Assembly: GCF_050908845.1 (NCBI RefSeq)
Contig: NZ_CP194171.1
Span: forward strand, 4,092,001 to 4,156,000
Source: Marinobacterium_D sp050908845
Lineage (GTDB): Bacteria; Pseudomonadota; Gammaproteobacteria; Pseudomonadales; Balneatricaceae
Length of the DNA stretch: 64,000 nt
Direction: 5' to 3'
Shown: positions 16,171-24,579 of the stretch, piece by piece
Numbering within the stretch: position 1 is the first letter of the stretch
Layout of the letters: every line of letters begins with the position of its first letter
The notes under the pieces: generated by a model
The model's database searches: none
Told to the model about the DNA's origin: nothing
Seen by the model: only the letters and a program-made list of their open reading frames with translations
Program-made: the position numbers and the translations under genes

Positions 16171-17099
16171 TATTCATGCCTGTAGCCGAGGCTATGCAGT
16201 GCGCGCTCGCTATCGGCCCAGCCACGCTTTACTTTCACCCAGAGATTCAGCATCACCTTGGTATCGAACATCCGTTCCATATCCAGGCGGGCATCCCGGC
16301 CGATCACCTTGATAACCGCGCCCTTGTCGCCGATGACGATTTTTTTCTGTCCTTCACGTTCAACCAGAATCAGCGCACTGATGGTCAGCAGGCCTTCCTC
16401 GAACTTGAATTCCTCGATCTCCACGGCTGTGCCATAGGGCACCTCTTCACCGAGGTTGCGCATCAGCTTTTCACGCACCAGCTCAGCGGCCACGAAGCGG
16501 GAGCTGCGATCGGTAATCTGGTCTTCCGGGTACATGTGCATGCCCGCCGGCATATGGCTCTCAACCGCCTTTTCCAGTTGGTCCACGTTATGCCCCTTCT
16601 CCGCCGAAATCGGAATGATTTCAGCAAAGGAGAGCTTTTCCGACAGCTGCTCCAGCTGAGGCAACAGGGCGGCCTTGTCCTTGAGCAGGTCGACCTTGTT
16701 GACGGCCAGAATGATCGGGCAGCGAACATTGCGCAGCTTCTCCAGAACCTGCTCGTCCTCTTCCGTCCAGGCGGTGCGGTCCACCAGAAACACAACCAGG
16801 TCAACGTGGCGCAGCGCTTCACTGGCGGCCCGGTTCATATAGCGGTTCAGCGCCTTGCCGCGATCATCGATATGCAGTCCGGGAGTATCAACGTAGACAA
16901 CCTGCATCGGTCCCTCGGTTTTGATGCCGAGAATCTGGTGACGGGTCGTCTGCGGTTTTTTCGATGTGATACTGAGCTTCTGGCCCAGTATGCGGTTCAT
17001 CAGCGTGGACTTGCCCACATTGGGCCTGCCCACAATGGTGACGTAGCCGCAGCGGGTATCAATACCGTCCTGCATGCTATCTTCCTGCTGCTCGCTCAT
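16170..17099 (-). CDS. era: GTPase Era
   Basis: A 309-residue GTPase that binds the 3' end of 16S rRNA and assists 30S maturation. G1 GRPNVGKST is near residues 24-32, effector region KPQTTRHQI, G3 DTPGLH, G4 NKVD, then the C-terminal KH domain with IVIGDKGAVIKVIG. The first 15 residues or so form a variable tail. Its ATG overlaps the rnc stop (ATGA). The rnc-era pair links rRNA cleavage and 30S assembly. Confidence 0.96.
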   Translation of the reverse strand: MSEQQEDSMQDGIDTRCGYVTIVGRPNVGKSTLMNRILGQKLSITSKKPQTTRHQILGIKTEGPMQVVYVDTPGLHIDDRGKALNRYMNRAASEALRHVDLVVFLVDRTAWTEEDEQVLEKLRNVRCPIILAVNKVDLLKDKAALLPQLEQLSEKLSFAEIIPISAEKGHNVDQLEKAVESHMPAGMHMYPEDQITDRSSRFVAAELVREKLMRNLGEEVPYGTAVEIEEFKFEEGLLTISALILVEREGQKKIVIGDKGAVIKVIGRDARLDMERMFDTKVMLNLWVKVKRGWADSERALHSLGYRHE

Positions 17100-17785
17100 G
17101 CCTTGCCTCCACCGATATCCAGTGCCTGCAGCGCGGCGCGCGCCGCTTCCTGCTCGGCCTGTCGGCGGCTGTTACCTACACCCTCAGTGGGCTCCGGCAG
17201 CAGACCGACCTCGCAACGTATATGGAAAGTCTGGGCATGCGCCTCACCCTCAACCGACAGGAGTTCATACTTGGGCAGACTTTCCCGGCGTGACTGCAGA
17301 AACTCCTGCAGTCGGGTCTTGGAGTCTTTAAGTGACTCGTTGAGGTCCAGCGCATCCAGACGCGCCTGATACCATTTCAGTATAAACGGCCGCACACGAT
17401 CCATATCCGTGTCCAGATAGATCGCGCCGATAATCGCTTCAACTGAATCGGCCAGGATCGAGTCACGACGAAAACCGCCGCTCTTTAATTCACCGGACCC
17501 CAGGCGCAGGTAATCACCGATACCAAGCTCACGGGCGATTTCGGACAGGGTTTCGCCCTTCACCAGGCGCGCCCTGAGGCGGCTCATCTGCCCTTCGCGG
17601 GCTGCCGGAAACTTGGCGTAGAGGGCTTCGGCAATCACGAAGTTCAGGATGGAGTCCCCGAGGAACTCCAGCCGCTCGTTGTTCTTTTTGCCGCAGCTAC
17701 GATGGGTCAACGCCAGCTCAAACAGGCTGGCGTCAGAAAACTGGTGGCCCAGACGTCGGGCCAGTTCGTTAATAGGCTTTATCAA
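17096..17785 (-). CDS. rnc: ribonuclease III
   Basis: A 229-residue double-strand-specific endoribonuclease that separates 16S and 23S precursors. The catalytic signature NERLEFLGDSILNFV is near residues 37-51, with further acidic ligands around DSVEAIIGAIYLD. A C-terminal double-stranded RNA-binding domain starts at SKTRLQEFLQ. The start is a TTG at 17785 overlapping the upstream stop (TTGA); no ATG or GTG nearby would keep the conserved N-terminal helix. Coupling with the upstream gene is likely. Confidence 0.95.
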   Translation of the reverse strand: MIKPINELARRLGHQFSDASLFELALTHRSCGKKNNERLEFLGDSILNFVIAEALYAKFPAAREGQMSRLRARLVKGETLSEIARELGIGDYLRLGSGELKSGGFRRDSILADSVEAIIGAIYLDTDMDRVRPFILKWYQARLDALDLNESLKDSKTRLQEFLQSRRESLPKYELLSVEGEAHAQTFHIRCEVGLLPEPTEGVGNSRRQAEQEAARAALQALDIGGGKA

Positions 17786-18159
17786 GGTTTTCTAGCTTCA
17801 AAATGCTCTTCAAATTTAACAACCGCATCTACGTTATAGAACATCGGCACACGGCGCTCATATTTCAGATCGAAATAGATCACACCCTCTTCCAGCTTGA
17901 TCTTCAGATCTTCGCGTTCGGGTAGACGCACCTGGTTAATACCGAAACGGCGATCGATATCACGGCGAATCTCATGCAGGGGCTTTTTAAGTTCGTTTTG
18001 TTCGAGCGATATATCCTCGACAATCGATTTGATCGCCTGGTGTTGCCAGTAGGGGGTATACAGCTTGAACCCGACGGCAAAAAACACACCTGCGACCATA
18101 ATGACGATCAATATCGACAGTATAGACGCCCCTTGTTCCCTGGCTTTGCAAACGCTCAT
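17782..18159 (-). CDS. DUF4845 family membrane protein
   Basis: A 125-residue protein with a short cytoplasmic start, one membrane helix (about residues 13-35, SILSILIVIMVAGVFFAVGF) and a C-terminal domain of about 90 residues. The N-terminus resembles a type IV pilin-like leader, but no clear prepilin peptidase site is present. The gene routinely sits between lepB and rnc in gammaproteobacteria and has no known function. The ATG at 18159 is chosen over a GTG five codons upstream because AAGGAGA lies just before it. Confidence 0.86.
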   Translation of the reverse strand: MSVCKAREQGASILSILIVIMVAGVFFAVGFKLYTPYWQHQAIKSIVEDISLEQNELKKPLHEIRRDIDRRFGINQVRLPEREDLKIKLEEGVIYFDLKYERRVPMFYNVDAVVKFEEHFEARKP

Positions 18160-18170
18160 CCCGCTCTCCT

Positions 18171-18983
18171 TCACTCGATTGAACGAATCGCACTCAAATC
18201 GGGAATGCTGAACAGCTTCTCCCAGTGCATCCAGACCGCCACGGCCCGCCCTACCAACAGTTTTTCCGGTACAAATCCCCAGTAACGACTGTCATTGCTG
18301 TTATCCCGGTTATCACCCATAACGAAATAGGAATCCTCTGGAACGGTCCACTGCGCGTTCAGCGTCGGGCGCTCCACATCCCGGTATATTTCGTGTTGAA
18401 CGTCGCCCAGGGTTTCGTCAACCAGCAGTCGTTCAGGGCGTCCCGGGGGCAACTGGGCCACCAGAGACTGAGGCTGAGCCTCGCCGTTAACATATATCAC
18501 TTTATTGCTATAGGTAATAACATCACCCGGCAAACCGACCACGCGCTTGATGTAATTGATACTGGGATTCTTCGGGTATTTGAATACCACCACATCACCG
18601 CGTTCGGGTTCATTGATCGACAGGAACTTGGTATTCAGTACCGGTGCTCTCAAGCCGTAGTGATACTTGTTGACCAGTATGTAGTCGCCGACCTGCAGTG
18701 TCGGCAGCATGGAACCGGACGGTATTTTGAACGGCTCATACAGGAACGAGCGCAGCAACAAGACAATCAGCAGCACCGGAAACATCGACCGGGACAGGTC
18801 AGCCCATCCACTGGGCTGCATCACCAGCTTGCTTGCCTTTTCCGGCAGTTCACAGCCCGCCTGGCGTTCGGCCTCTGCCAGTTTCGCTTTACGCTTGGGG
18901 AGGAAGACCAGAGCATCCAGCAGGTAGAGCAGACCGGTGACCGCAGTGGCCACCACCAGAATCAAGGCAAAATCGAAATTCAT
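18171..18983 (-). CDS. lepB: signal peptidase I
   Basis: A 270-residue membrane serine protease that removes signal peptides from exported proteins. N-terminal membrane helix (residues 4-28), a second near 66-80, then box B with the catalytic Ser91 in IPSGSMLPTL, box D with the general-base Lys146 in YIKRVVGLPGD, and box E GDNRDNSNDSRYWG. The arrangement lepA-lepB-rnc-era is the standard operon; lepB starts eight bases after lepA. Confidence 0.96.
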   Translation of the reverse strand: MNFDFALILVVATAVTGLLYLLDALVFLPKRKAKLAEAERQAGCELPEKASKLVMQPSGWADLSRSMFPVLLIVLLLRSFLYEPFKIPSGSMLPTLQVGDYILVNKYHYGLRAPVLNTKFLSINEPERGDVVVFKYPKNPSINYIKRVVGLPGDVITYSNKVIYVNGEAQPQSLVAQLPPGRPERLLVDETLGDVQHEIYRDVERPTLNAQWTVPEDSYFVMGDNRDNSNDSRYWGFVPEKLLVGRAVAVWMHWEKLFSIPDLSAIRSIE

Positions 18984-18991
18984 CCCAGGCC

Positions 18992-20791
18992 TCAGCTATC
19001 CACTTTAAGTACAGCCAGGAAGGCATCCTGCGGGATCTCGACCCGGCCTACCTGCTTCATCCGCTTTTTACCCTCTTTCTGCTTGGCAAGCAGCTTTTTC
19101 TTACGGCTGACGTCACCGCCGTAGCACTTGGCCAATACGTTCTTGCGCAACGCCTTGACCGTCGTACGGGCGATAATCTTGCCGCCTATGGCCGCCTGGA
19201 TCGCCACATCGAACATCTGGCGGGGGATCAGCTCTTTCATCTTTTCACATAGAATACGGCCACGGTAGGCGGCATTATCCTTGTGCAGAATCACGGCCAG
19301 GGCATCGACCTTCTCACCGTTGATGAGAATATCCATCCGCACCAGCCTCGCCGCCTCAAAACGCTGGAAGTTATACTCCAGCGACGCATAACCGCGACTG
19401 ACCGACTTGAGCCGATCAAAGAAGTCGAGTACCACTTCCGCCATCGGCAGCTCATAGGTCAGCTGCACCTGCGAACCGACAAACTGCATGTTCTTCTGCA
19501 CGCCGCGTTTGTCGACACAGAGGCCGATCACCTGGCCCAGATAGTCCTGGGGCACGAGGATATTGGCCTGAACGATCGGCTCACGCATTTCCCGGAGCGC
19601 CCCGGGATCGGGCAGTTTCGACGGGCTGTCGATATAGACCACCTCACCGCTTTGCAGCTCGACCTCGTAGACAACGGTCGGCGCGGTGGTGATCAGGTCG
19701 AGGTTATATTCGCGCTCCAGACGCTCCTGGATAATCTCCATGTGGAGCATACCGAGGAAGCCGCAGCGGAAACCGAAGCCCAGGGCATCGGAGGACTCGG
19801 GTTCAAAGAACAAGGACGCGTCGTTGAGCGTCAGCTTGTCGAGAGCCTCGCGAAAATCCTCATAATCATCGGCACTGGTGGGGAAAACACCGGCGTAAAC
19901 CTGCGGCTGCACCTTCTGGAAGCCGGGCAGACGCTCGGTTTCAGGGTATTTGGCGTGGATCAGGGTGTCACCCACAGGCGCACCGTGAATATCCTTGATC
20001 CCGGCCACCACAAAGCCGACTTCGCCAGCACGCAGAACGCCTGTCTCTTTGCGCTTGGGCGTGAAGATACCCACCATCTCGGCCTGGTAATTCTGGCCGG
20101 TTGATTTCACCAGAATCTTGTCTTTCCTGTTCAGGGTACCCTGGGTGACACGTACCAGAGAGACAACCCCCAGGTAGTTATCGAACCATGAGTCGATAAT
20201 CAGAGCCTGAAGCGGCGCGTCCACATCGCCTTCCGGTGCCGGAATGGTCTTGATCAGCGCTTCGAGTACATCCTTGACCCCCTCCCCTGTTTTCGCCGAG
20301 CAGGGAATCGCATCGGTCGCATCGATACCGATCACTTCCTCGATCTCATGCTTTACCCGCTCCGGCTCCGCCTGTGGCAAGTCCATCTTGTTCAGTACCG
20401 GCAGCACTTCAAGCCCCTGCTCGATGGCGGTATAGCAGTTAGCGACAGACTGCGCTTCCACCCCCTGGGCCGCATCAACGATCAGCAGCGCACCTTCGCA
20501 GGCGTAGAGTGAGCGTGAAACCTCGTAAGAGAAATCCACGTGCCCCGGCGTATCGATAAAGTTCAGCTGGTAGGTTTTCCCATCATCGGCAACATAATCC
20601 AGGGTGACACTCTGCGCCTTGATGGTGATGCCGCGCTCACGCTCAAGATCCATGGAATCCAGGACCTGCTGAGCCATTTCCCGGTCAGACAGCCCACCAC
20701 AGGTCTGGATCAAGCGATCCGCCAGCGTGGATTTGCCATGGTCAATATGGGCGATGATCGAGAAGTTACGAATATGGTCCAGCTTGCTCAC
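18992..20791 (-). CDS. lepA: elongation factor 4 (LepA)
   Basis: A 599-residue ribosome-binding GTPase that back-translocates or remodels ribosomes. G1 AHIDHGKSTLADR is near residues 14-26, followed by RGITIKAQSV, DTPGHVDF and NKMDLP; the family-specific C-terminal domain ends with GRVEIPQDAFLAVLK. The open frame extends to a TTG at 20830, but the GTG at 20791 gives exactly the family length and the normal N-terminus (SKLDHIRNFSIIAH). The ribosome binding site is weak for either choice. Confidence 0.95.
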   Translation of the reverse strand: MSKLDHIRNFSIIAHIDHGKSTLADRLIQTCGGLSDREMAQQVLDSMDLERERGITIKAQSVTLDYVADDGKTYQLNFIDTPGHVDFSYEVSRSLYACEGALLIVDAAQGVEAQSVANCYTAIEQGLEVLPVLNKMDLPQAEPERVKHEIEEVIGIDATDAIPCSAKTGEGVKDVLEALIKTIPAPEGDVDAPLQALIIDSWFDNYLGVVSLVRVTQGTLNRKDKILVKSTGQNYQAEMVGIFTPKRKETGVLRAGEVGFVVAGIKDIHGAPVGDTLIHAKYPETERLPGFQKVQPQVYAGVFPTSADDYEDFREALDKLTLNDASLFFEPESSDALGFGFRCGFLGMLHMEIIQERLEREYNLDLITTAPTVVYEVELQSGEVVYIDSPSKLPDPGALREMREPIVQANILVPQDYLGQVIGLCVDKRGVQKNMQFVGSQVQLTYELPMAEVVLDFFDRLKSVSRGYASLEYNFQRFEAARLVRMDILINGEKVDALAVILHKDNAAYRGRILCEKMKELIPRQMFDVAIQAAIGGKIIARTTVKALRKNVLAKCYGGDVSRKKKLLAKQKEGKKRMKQVGRVEIPQDAFLAVLKVDS

Positions 20792-20898
20792 AATAGGGCT
20801 ACTCGGTTCCAACTGAGGAGATACAAACAAATTTCAGAAGCGCAGCAGTGTACCGTATTTCCATGGCTACAGCATCTTTAGTCCCTGGCCCTGACTAT

Positions 20899-20922
20899 GA
20901 AAAAAGGGGCATTACGCCCCTT
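20899..20922 (-). terminator. terminator of the rpoE-rseA-rseC-mucD operon
   Basis: Read on the minus strand AAGGGGC-GTAAT-GCCCCTT followed by TTTTT; it begins ten bases after the mucD stop and separates that operon from lepA. Confidence 0.88.
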
Positions 20923-20931
20923 GATATCACT

Positions 20932-22347
20932 CTATTCCGCTAATTTCAGTGGAATGAACAATGGACTGCCACGGCGCACAATCCGCATCGGCACTGAGCG
21001 GTCCGTGGGCAAGGCATCAACAACCTCGGCGAACTGCTCAACCGTCTGAATCTGCTTACCATTGAGCATGGTAATCACATCGCCTGATACGACCCCCGCG
21101 CTGGCACCTGCGCCTTCCGATACTTCGGTCACTATGACGCCCGAACGAAGATTCCATTTATCGCGATAGCTCTCGTTAAGCGGCTCTACCTTCAACCCGA
21201 GACGGCTCAGGGTCGCCGGCTCCGGTTCAGGCTGCATATTCAGACTCGGCTTCTCTTCGGGAAGCAGACCGACAACAACGTCCAGGCTGACTTTTTCACC
21301 ATCGCGGACCAGGTTCATCTCAACCTCGGTGCCCGGTTTTACCCGCCCCACCATATGCGGCAGATCAGAAGAGAGAGCAATTGCACGGCCGTTGAACGAG
21401 GTAATTACATCCCCCTCCATCAGGCCGGCCGTCTGTGCCGGACTCTCCGGCAACACTTTGGCCACCAGCGCTCCCGCCGGCTTATCCAGACCAAATGATT
21501 CGGCAAGGTCCCGGTTCACCTCCTGGATAATCACGCCCAACCAGCCGCGGCTGACATGTCCCTGCGCTTTCAACTGGTCGGCGACGTCCATCGCCACGTC
21601 GATGGGTATGGCAAACGAAAGTCCCATAAAACCACCGGAGCGGGTATAGATCTGCGAATTGATGCCCACCACTTCGCCATCGAGATTGAACAGAGGGCCA
21701 CCTGAGTTACCCGGATTGATCGCCACATCGGTCTGAATGAACGGTACGTAGGTTTCATTGGCCAGGGAGCGCTCCTTGGCGCTGACGATACCTGCCGTCA
21801 CCGTGTGATCGAATCCGAAGGGCGAGCCGATAGCTAGCACCCACTCACCCACCTTCAGATCCCGTGCCTTGCCGATCCTAACCACCGGCAGATTTTCCGC
21901 ATCGATCTTCAGCAGTGCAACGTCGGAGCGTACATCCGCACCAACAATTTCAGCCTCCAGCTCACGCCGGTCATTCAAGCGCACCAGAACGGTTTTGGCT
22001 CCCTTAACCACATGATTGTTGGTCAGTATGTAGCCGTCCTCCGAGATGATAAAACCAGACCCCAGGGACTCGGGCGCTCTGCGAGGGTGGGAATCAAGTT
22101 CGGGCATGTTGCGGAAGAAGTGCCGGAACATCTCCGGTATATCCTCAAGGTTAGGGGCCCCAAAGCTGTTCGCCTGAGACGGCTCCTCGGCCTGAACCGT
22201 ACTGATATTCACCACCGCTGGCGAAGACTCTTCAACCAGTTCGGTAAAATCAGGCAGCGAAGCCGCCAACGCTGAAGGCGCTGCAACAAAAGCTAACCAG
22301 GCCATCAGGAGATAGCCGAGCGATTTGACCCTCATCACCGTGTACAT
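20932..22347 (-). CDS. mucD: periplasmic serine endoprotease Do-like (MucD/DegP)
   Basis: A 471-residue HtrA protease/chaperone for misfolded envelope proteins. Signal peptide residues 1-29 (cleavage likely after ALAA), catalytic triad H112 (TNNHVV), D142 (SDVALLKI) and S215 (NPGNSGGPL), then two PDZ domains (about 255-350 and 370-471). The frame is open to 22419, but the ATG at 22347 follows AGAGAGG and leaves an intact signal peptide. As the last gene of the sigma-E operon it matches mucD in Pseudomonas, where it dampens AlgU activity. Confidence 0.93.
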   Translation of the reverse strand: MYTVMRVKSLGYLLMAWLAFVAAPSALAASLPDFTELVEESSPAVVNISTVQAEEPSQANSFGAPNLEDIPEMFRHFFRNMPELDSHPRRAPESLGSGFIISEDGYILTNNHVVKGAKTVLVRLNDRRELEAEIVGADVRSDVALLKIDAENLPVVRIGKARDLKVGEWVLAIGSPFGFDHTVTAGIVSAKERSLANETYVPFIQTDVAINPGNSGGPLFNLDGEVVGINSQIYTRSGGFMGLSFAIPIDVAMDVADQLKAQGHVSRGWLGVIIQEVNRDLAESFGLDKPAGALVAKVLPESPAQTAGLMEGDVITSFNGRAIALSSDLPHMVGRVKPGTEVEMNLVRDGEKVSLDVVVGLLPEEKPSLNMQPEPEPATLSRLGLKVEPLNESYRDKWNLRSGVIVTEVSEGAGASAGVVSGDVITMLNGKQIQTVEQFAEVVDALPTDRSVPMRIVRRGSPLFIPLKLAE

Positions 22348-22382
22348 AGAACCTCTCTCAATCTGGAGCCAGGATGGAACGA

Positions 22383-22820
22383 CTAACCGGCTAGACGCAG
22401 GAGAACCGGCTGATAACATCCTCCTGCCGTATTGCGTGACGTTACCCAGCGCGCCGCCGCAAAGCCGAGCAGCAGCCCGGCCACACCGGCCAGAATCTGG
22501 AAGTTTTCGCTGCCACCCAGAGTACGTACGGCAACAGCCGCGAGAATAAGCGTTAGCAAAGGCAGGAAGTAAACCATCACCGAGGCCTTGATCAGGCTGC
22601 CTTCTTCCAGCCCGACCACCACTGACTGGCCTACCTTGGGGAAAATACTGTTCGGGTTAAGCACAGAAAGCTCAACCGATTTACCGGACATCCAGTCAGA
22701 AAGAGCTCCCTGCCCGCAGCTATTCTTCGAGCTGCAGGCGGCACAGGCGCTCTGCCGGCTGGCCTCTATCCAGATCTCCTCACCTTCGATACGCGAGACC
22801 TGAACAACTTCCTCTATCAT
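22383..22820 (-). CDS. rseC: RseC/MucC family protein
   Basis: A 145-residue inner-membrane protein with two membrane helices (about 83-101 and 106-124) and an N-terminal cytoplasmic domain holding a cysteine cluster CAACSSKNSCGQG (residues about 26-38), the RseC hallmark. RseC contributes positively to sigma-E activity and to reduction of SoxR in E. coli; the Cys cluster may hold a metal or Fe-S centre. It lies four bases after the rseA stop with no rseB between, although rseA-rseB-rseC is the usual order. Confidence 0.9.
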   Translation of the reverse strand: MIEEVVQVSRIEGEEIWIEASRQSACAACSSKNSCGQGALSDWMSGKSVELSVLNPNSIFPKVGQSVVVGLEEGSLIKASVMVYFLPLLTLILAAVAVRTLGGSENFQILAGVAGLLLGFAAARWVTSRNTAGGCYQPVLLRLAG

Positions 22821-22824
22821 GGGT

Positions 22825-23685
22825 TTACCTGATCATTTTCACATTCGATGCGATGCGATCGGCAATCATTAACGGAATATCGCCCACGACAGTAACAAAG
22901 TGAGAACCCTGGTTACGCCCGACGGCGATCAGTCCTTCAGATTGCGCGACGCCCTCTGATGAGCGCTGGTATCTCTTCGGCTCAACGGTAACCGAAAAAG
23001 CAGACTCGCCATTAGAGTACATCATAACCTCACCGTGCGGCATAAGGTCATGGCGAACGACCTTGAAGCCATCCGGCAACCAGGAACTTGTCCATTGCGG
23101 CTGCCTTGTCGTCAGCAGCTGCTCATGCTGATCGATATAGCGGTTAAGCCCCTGGGACAGGCGGATGACCTCCGGTTCAGTCGTGTTCTGCTCCACCACT
23201 CTTCCCGTCTCGCCAAACTGGGTCCGGATCAGGTCATTTGAAATGGGGGCTCTGCTTGCAAAAGTCTGTGCAGAGCCGGACATCGGCTGGCTGTTCTGTG
23301 CCACGCTCGCTGAAGCGGGTTCATCGCCTGCACCTATACCGAAGTTATTTGCACCGAGAATCACGACTGCCGTCACGGAAGCGGCAACGGCCATACTCGC
23401 GACAGAGCGTCCAATTGAGCTCAACGACACCTTGCTCAGTAAGGAGCGAGGCTCGTCCTTGGCCGCATACGCGGGCTCAGATTCCAGAGCCAGGGAGATC
23501 CGGGAGCTGATATCATCGCGGGATGCTATCGGTTCATTCTTAAGTACAGATCGAGTGAGTTGATAACGCCGCCAGGTCTGACCGACCTCTTCCGACTCAC
23601 CTGCCCGCTCAAGCAGGCGCCGGACCTCGAAGTCGCCGGCCTGATCATCCATAAGAGCTGAGAGCCCTTCTTTCCACTCACTCAT
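22825..23685 (-). CDS. rseA: anti-sigma-E factor RseA fused to an RseB C-terminal-type domain
   Basis: A 286-residue membrane protein. Residues 1-75 match RseA/MucA N-domains that hold sigma-E (MSEWKEGLSALMDDQAGDFE, WRRYQLTRSVL). A membrane helix spans about 92-111. The periplasmic part continues to 286, much longer than the usual RseA (about 200-220 residues). Residues about 199-286 read like the C-terminal domain of RseB/MucB: SWLPDGFKVVRH, YSNGESAFSVTVEP, FVTVVGDIPLMIADRIA. The large N-terminal lipoprotein-like sensor domain of RseB is absent and no rseB follows. The ATG at 23685 follows TGAGGA. The RseA part is certain; the fused RseB domain is judged by eye. Confidence 0.88.
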   Translation of the reverse strand: MSEWKEGLSALMDDQAGDFEVRRLLERAGESEEVGQTWRRYQLTRSVLKNEPIASRDDISSRISLALESEPAYAAKDEPRSLLSKVSLSSIGRSVASMAVAASVTAVVILGANNFGIGAGDEPASASVAQNSQPMSGSAQTFASRAPISNDLIRTQFGETGRVVEQNTTEPEVIRLSQGLNRYIDQHEQLLTTRQPQWTSSWLPDGFKVVRHDLMPHGEVMMYSNGESAFSVTVEPKRYQRSSEGVAQSEGLIAVGRNQGSHFVTVVGDIPLMIADRIASNVKMIR

Positions 23686-23748
23686 GGCTTGTTCCTCAAA
23701 ATGCATACGCTTTTGGGTTTATCACTCATTTTAGTTATTGCCTCTTGC

Positions 23749-24336
23749 TCAGGGTTCGAGCAGTGGCTGTATTTCCCGATCAATCGCTTCTCGGGCTCTG
23801 AAGATTCGCGAGCGCACTGTGCCGATCGGGCACCCCATAATGCTGGCGATATCTTCGTAACTCATGCCTTCGAACTCACGCAGCGTCAACGCCACCCGCA
23901 AGTCTTCCGGTAACTGGTTCAACGCCTGCTTCACCACACTTTCCATCTCATCACGGTAAAGGCGGTTTTCCGGCGTTTCTATCTCTTTCAGTTCGCTGTC
24001 GCCCTCAAAAAAATGAGCATCGGCGACGTCGACATCCGTATCAGGCGGACGCCGGCTGCGAGCCACTAAATAGTTTTTCGCCGTATTGATGGCGATCCGG
24101 TACAACCAGGTATAGAAAGCACTCTCACCGCGAAAATTGGGTAGCGCCCGGTAAGCCTTGATAAATGCTTCCTGCGCCACATCAAGCGCTTCACTGTGGT
24201 CGTAGACGTACCGACCCACGAGCCCGATAATCTTGTGTTGATACTGTTTTACAAGAAGATCGAACGCCCGTTTGTCACCTGCCTGTACACGCTTTACTAG
24301 TTTCTGGTCAGCAGAGGCCTGACTCTCGTTAGACAC
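23749..24336 (-). CDS. rpoE: RNA polymerase sigma-E factor (RpoE/AlgU)
   Basis: A 195-residue ECF sigma factor controlling envelope stress. Region 2 includes DKRAFDLLVKQYQHKI, DVAQEAFIKAYRALPNFRG and FYTWLYRIAINTAKN; region 4 includes ALTLREFEGMSYEDIA and the helix-turn-helix GTVRSRIFRAREAI. These are close to Pseudomonas AlgU. The start is set at a GTG (24336) preceded by AAAGGAA; an in-frame ATG 12 codons upstream would add residues not typical of the family. First gene of the rpoE-rseA-rseC-mucD operon, with a candidate sigma-E promoter upstream. Confidence 0.95.
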   Translation of the reverse strand: MSNESQASADQKLVKRVQAGDKRAFDLLVKQYQHKIIGLVGRYVYDHSEALDVAQEAFIKAYRALPNFRGESAFYTWLYRIAINTAKNYLVARSRRPPDTDVDVADAHFFEGDSELKEIETPENRLYRDEMESVVKQALNQLPEDLRVALTLREFEGMSYEDIASIMGCPIGTVRSRIFRAREAIDREIQPLLEP

Positions 24337-24451
24337 TAAGATTCCTTTACATCCGACTTCGACATGTCCCATTTACAGCTGGGGGTTATTCAAAGAGTAT
24401 GTCGTTCAGAACTAACGCATTGCAACAAGAACCCTGTACCGACCCTATCCA

Positions 24452-24484
24452 TCAGATAAGAGTGACATAGCGTTTTTAAGTTCC
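24452..24484 (-). promoter_or_regulatory. candidate sigma-E dependent promoter of rpoE
   Basis: On the minus strand GGAACTT (24484-24478) matches the sigma-E -35 consensus exactly. Sixteen bases later TCTTA (24461-24457) resembles the -10 TCTGA, and a perfect TCTGA follows at 24456-24452 but at 21-base spacing. It lies about 120 bases before the rpoE start, consistent with autoregulation. Confidence 0.55.
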
Positions 24485-24579
24485 GGCCCTTAGCGTTTTT
24501 TTTAACATCACCCTGCCTACACCCCGCTTCTGAGTGCATAATACGCCTTTGGTCGAATAACTAAGGATCAGACCGTCTG

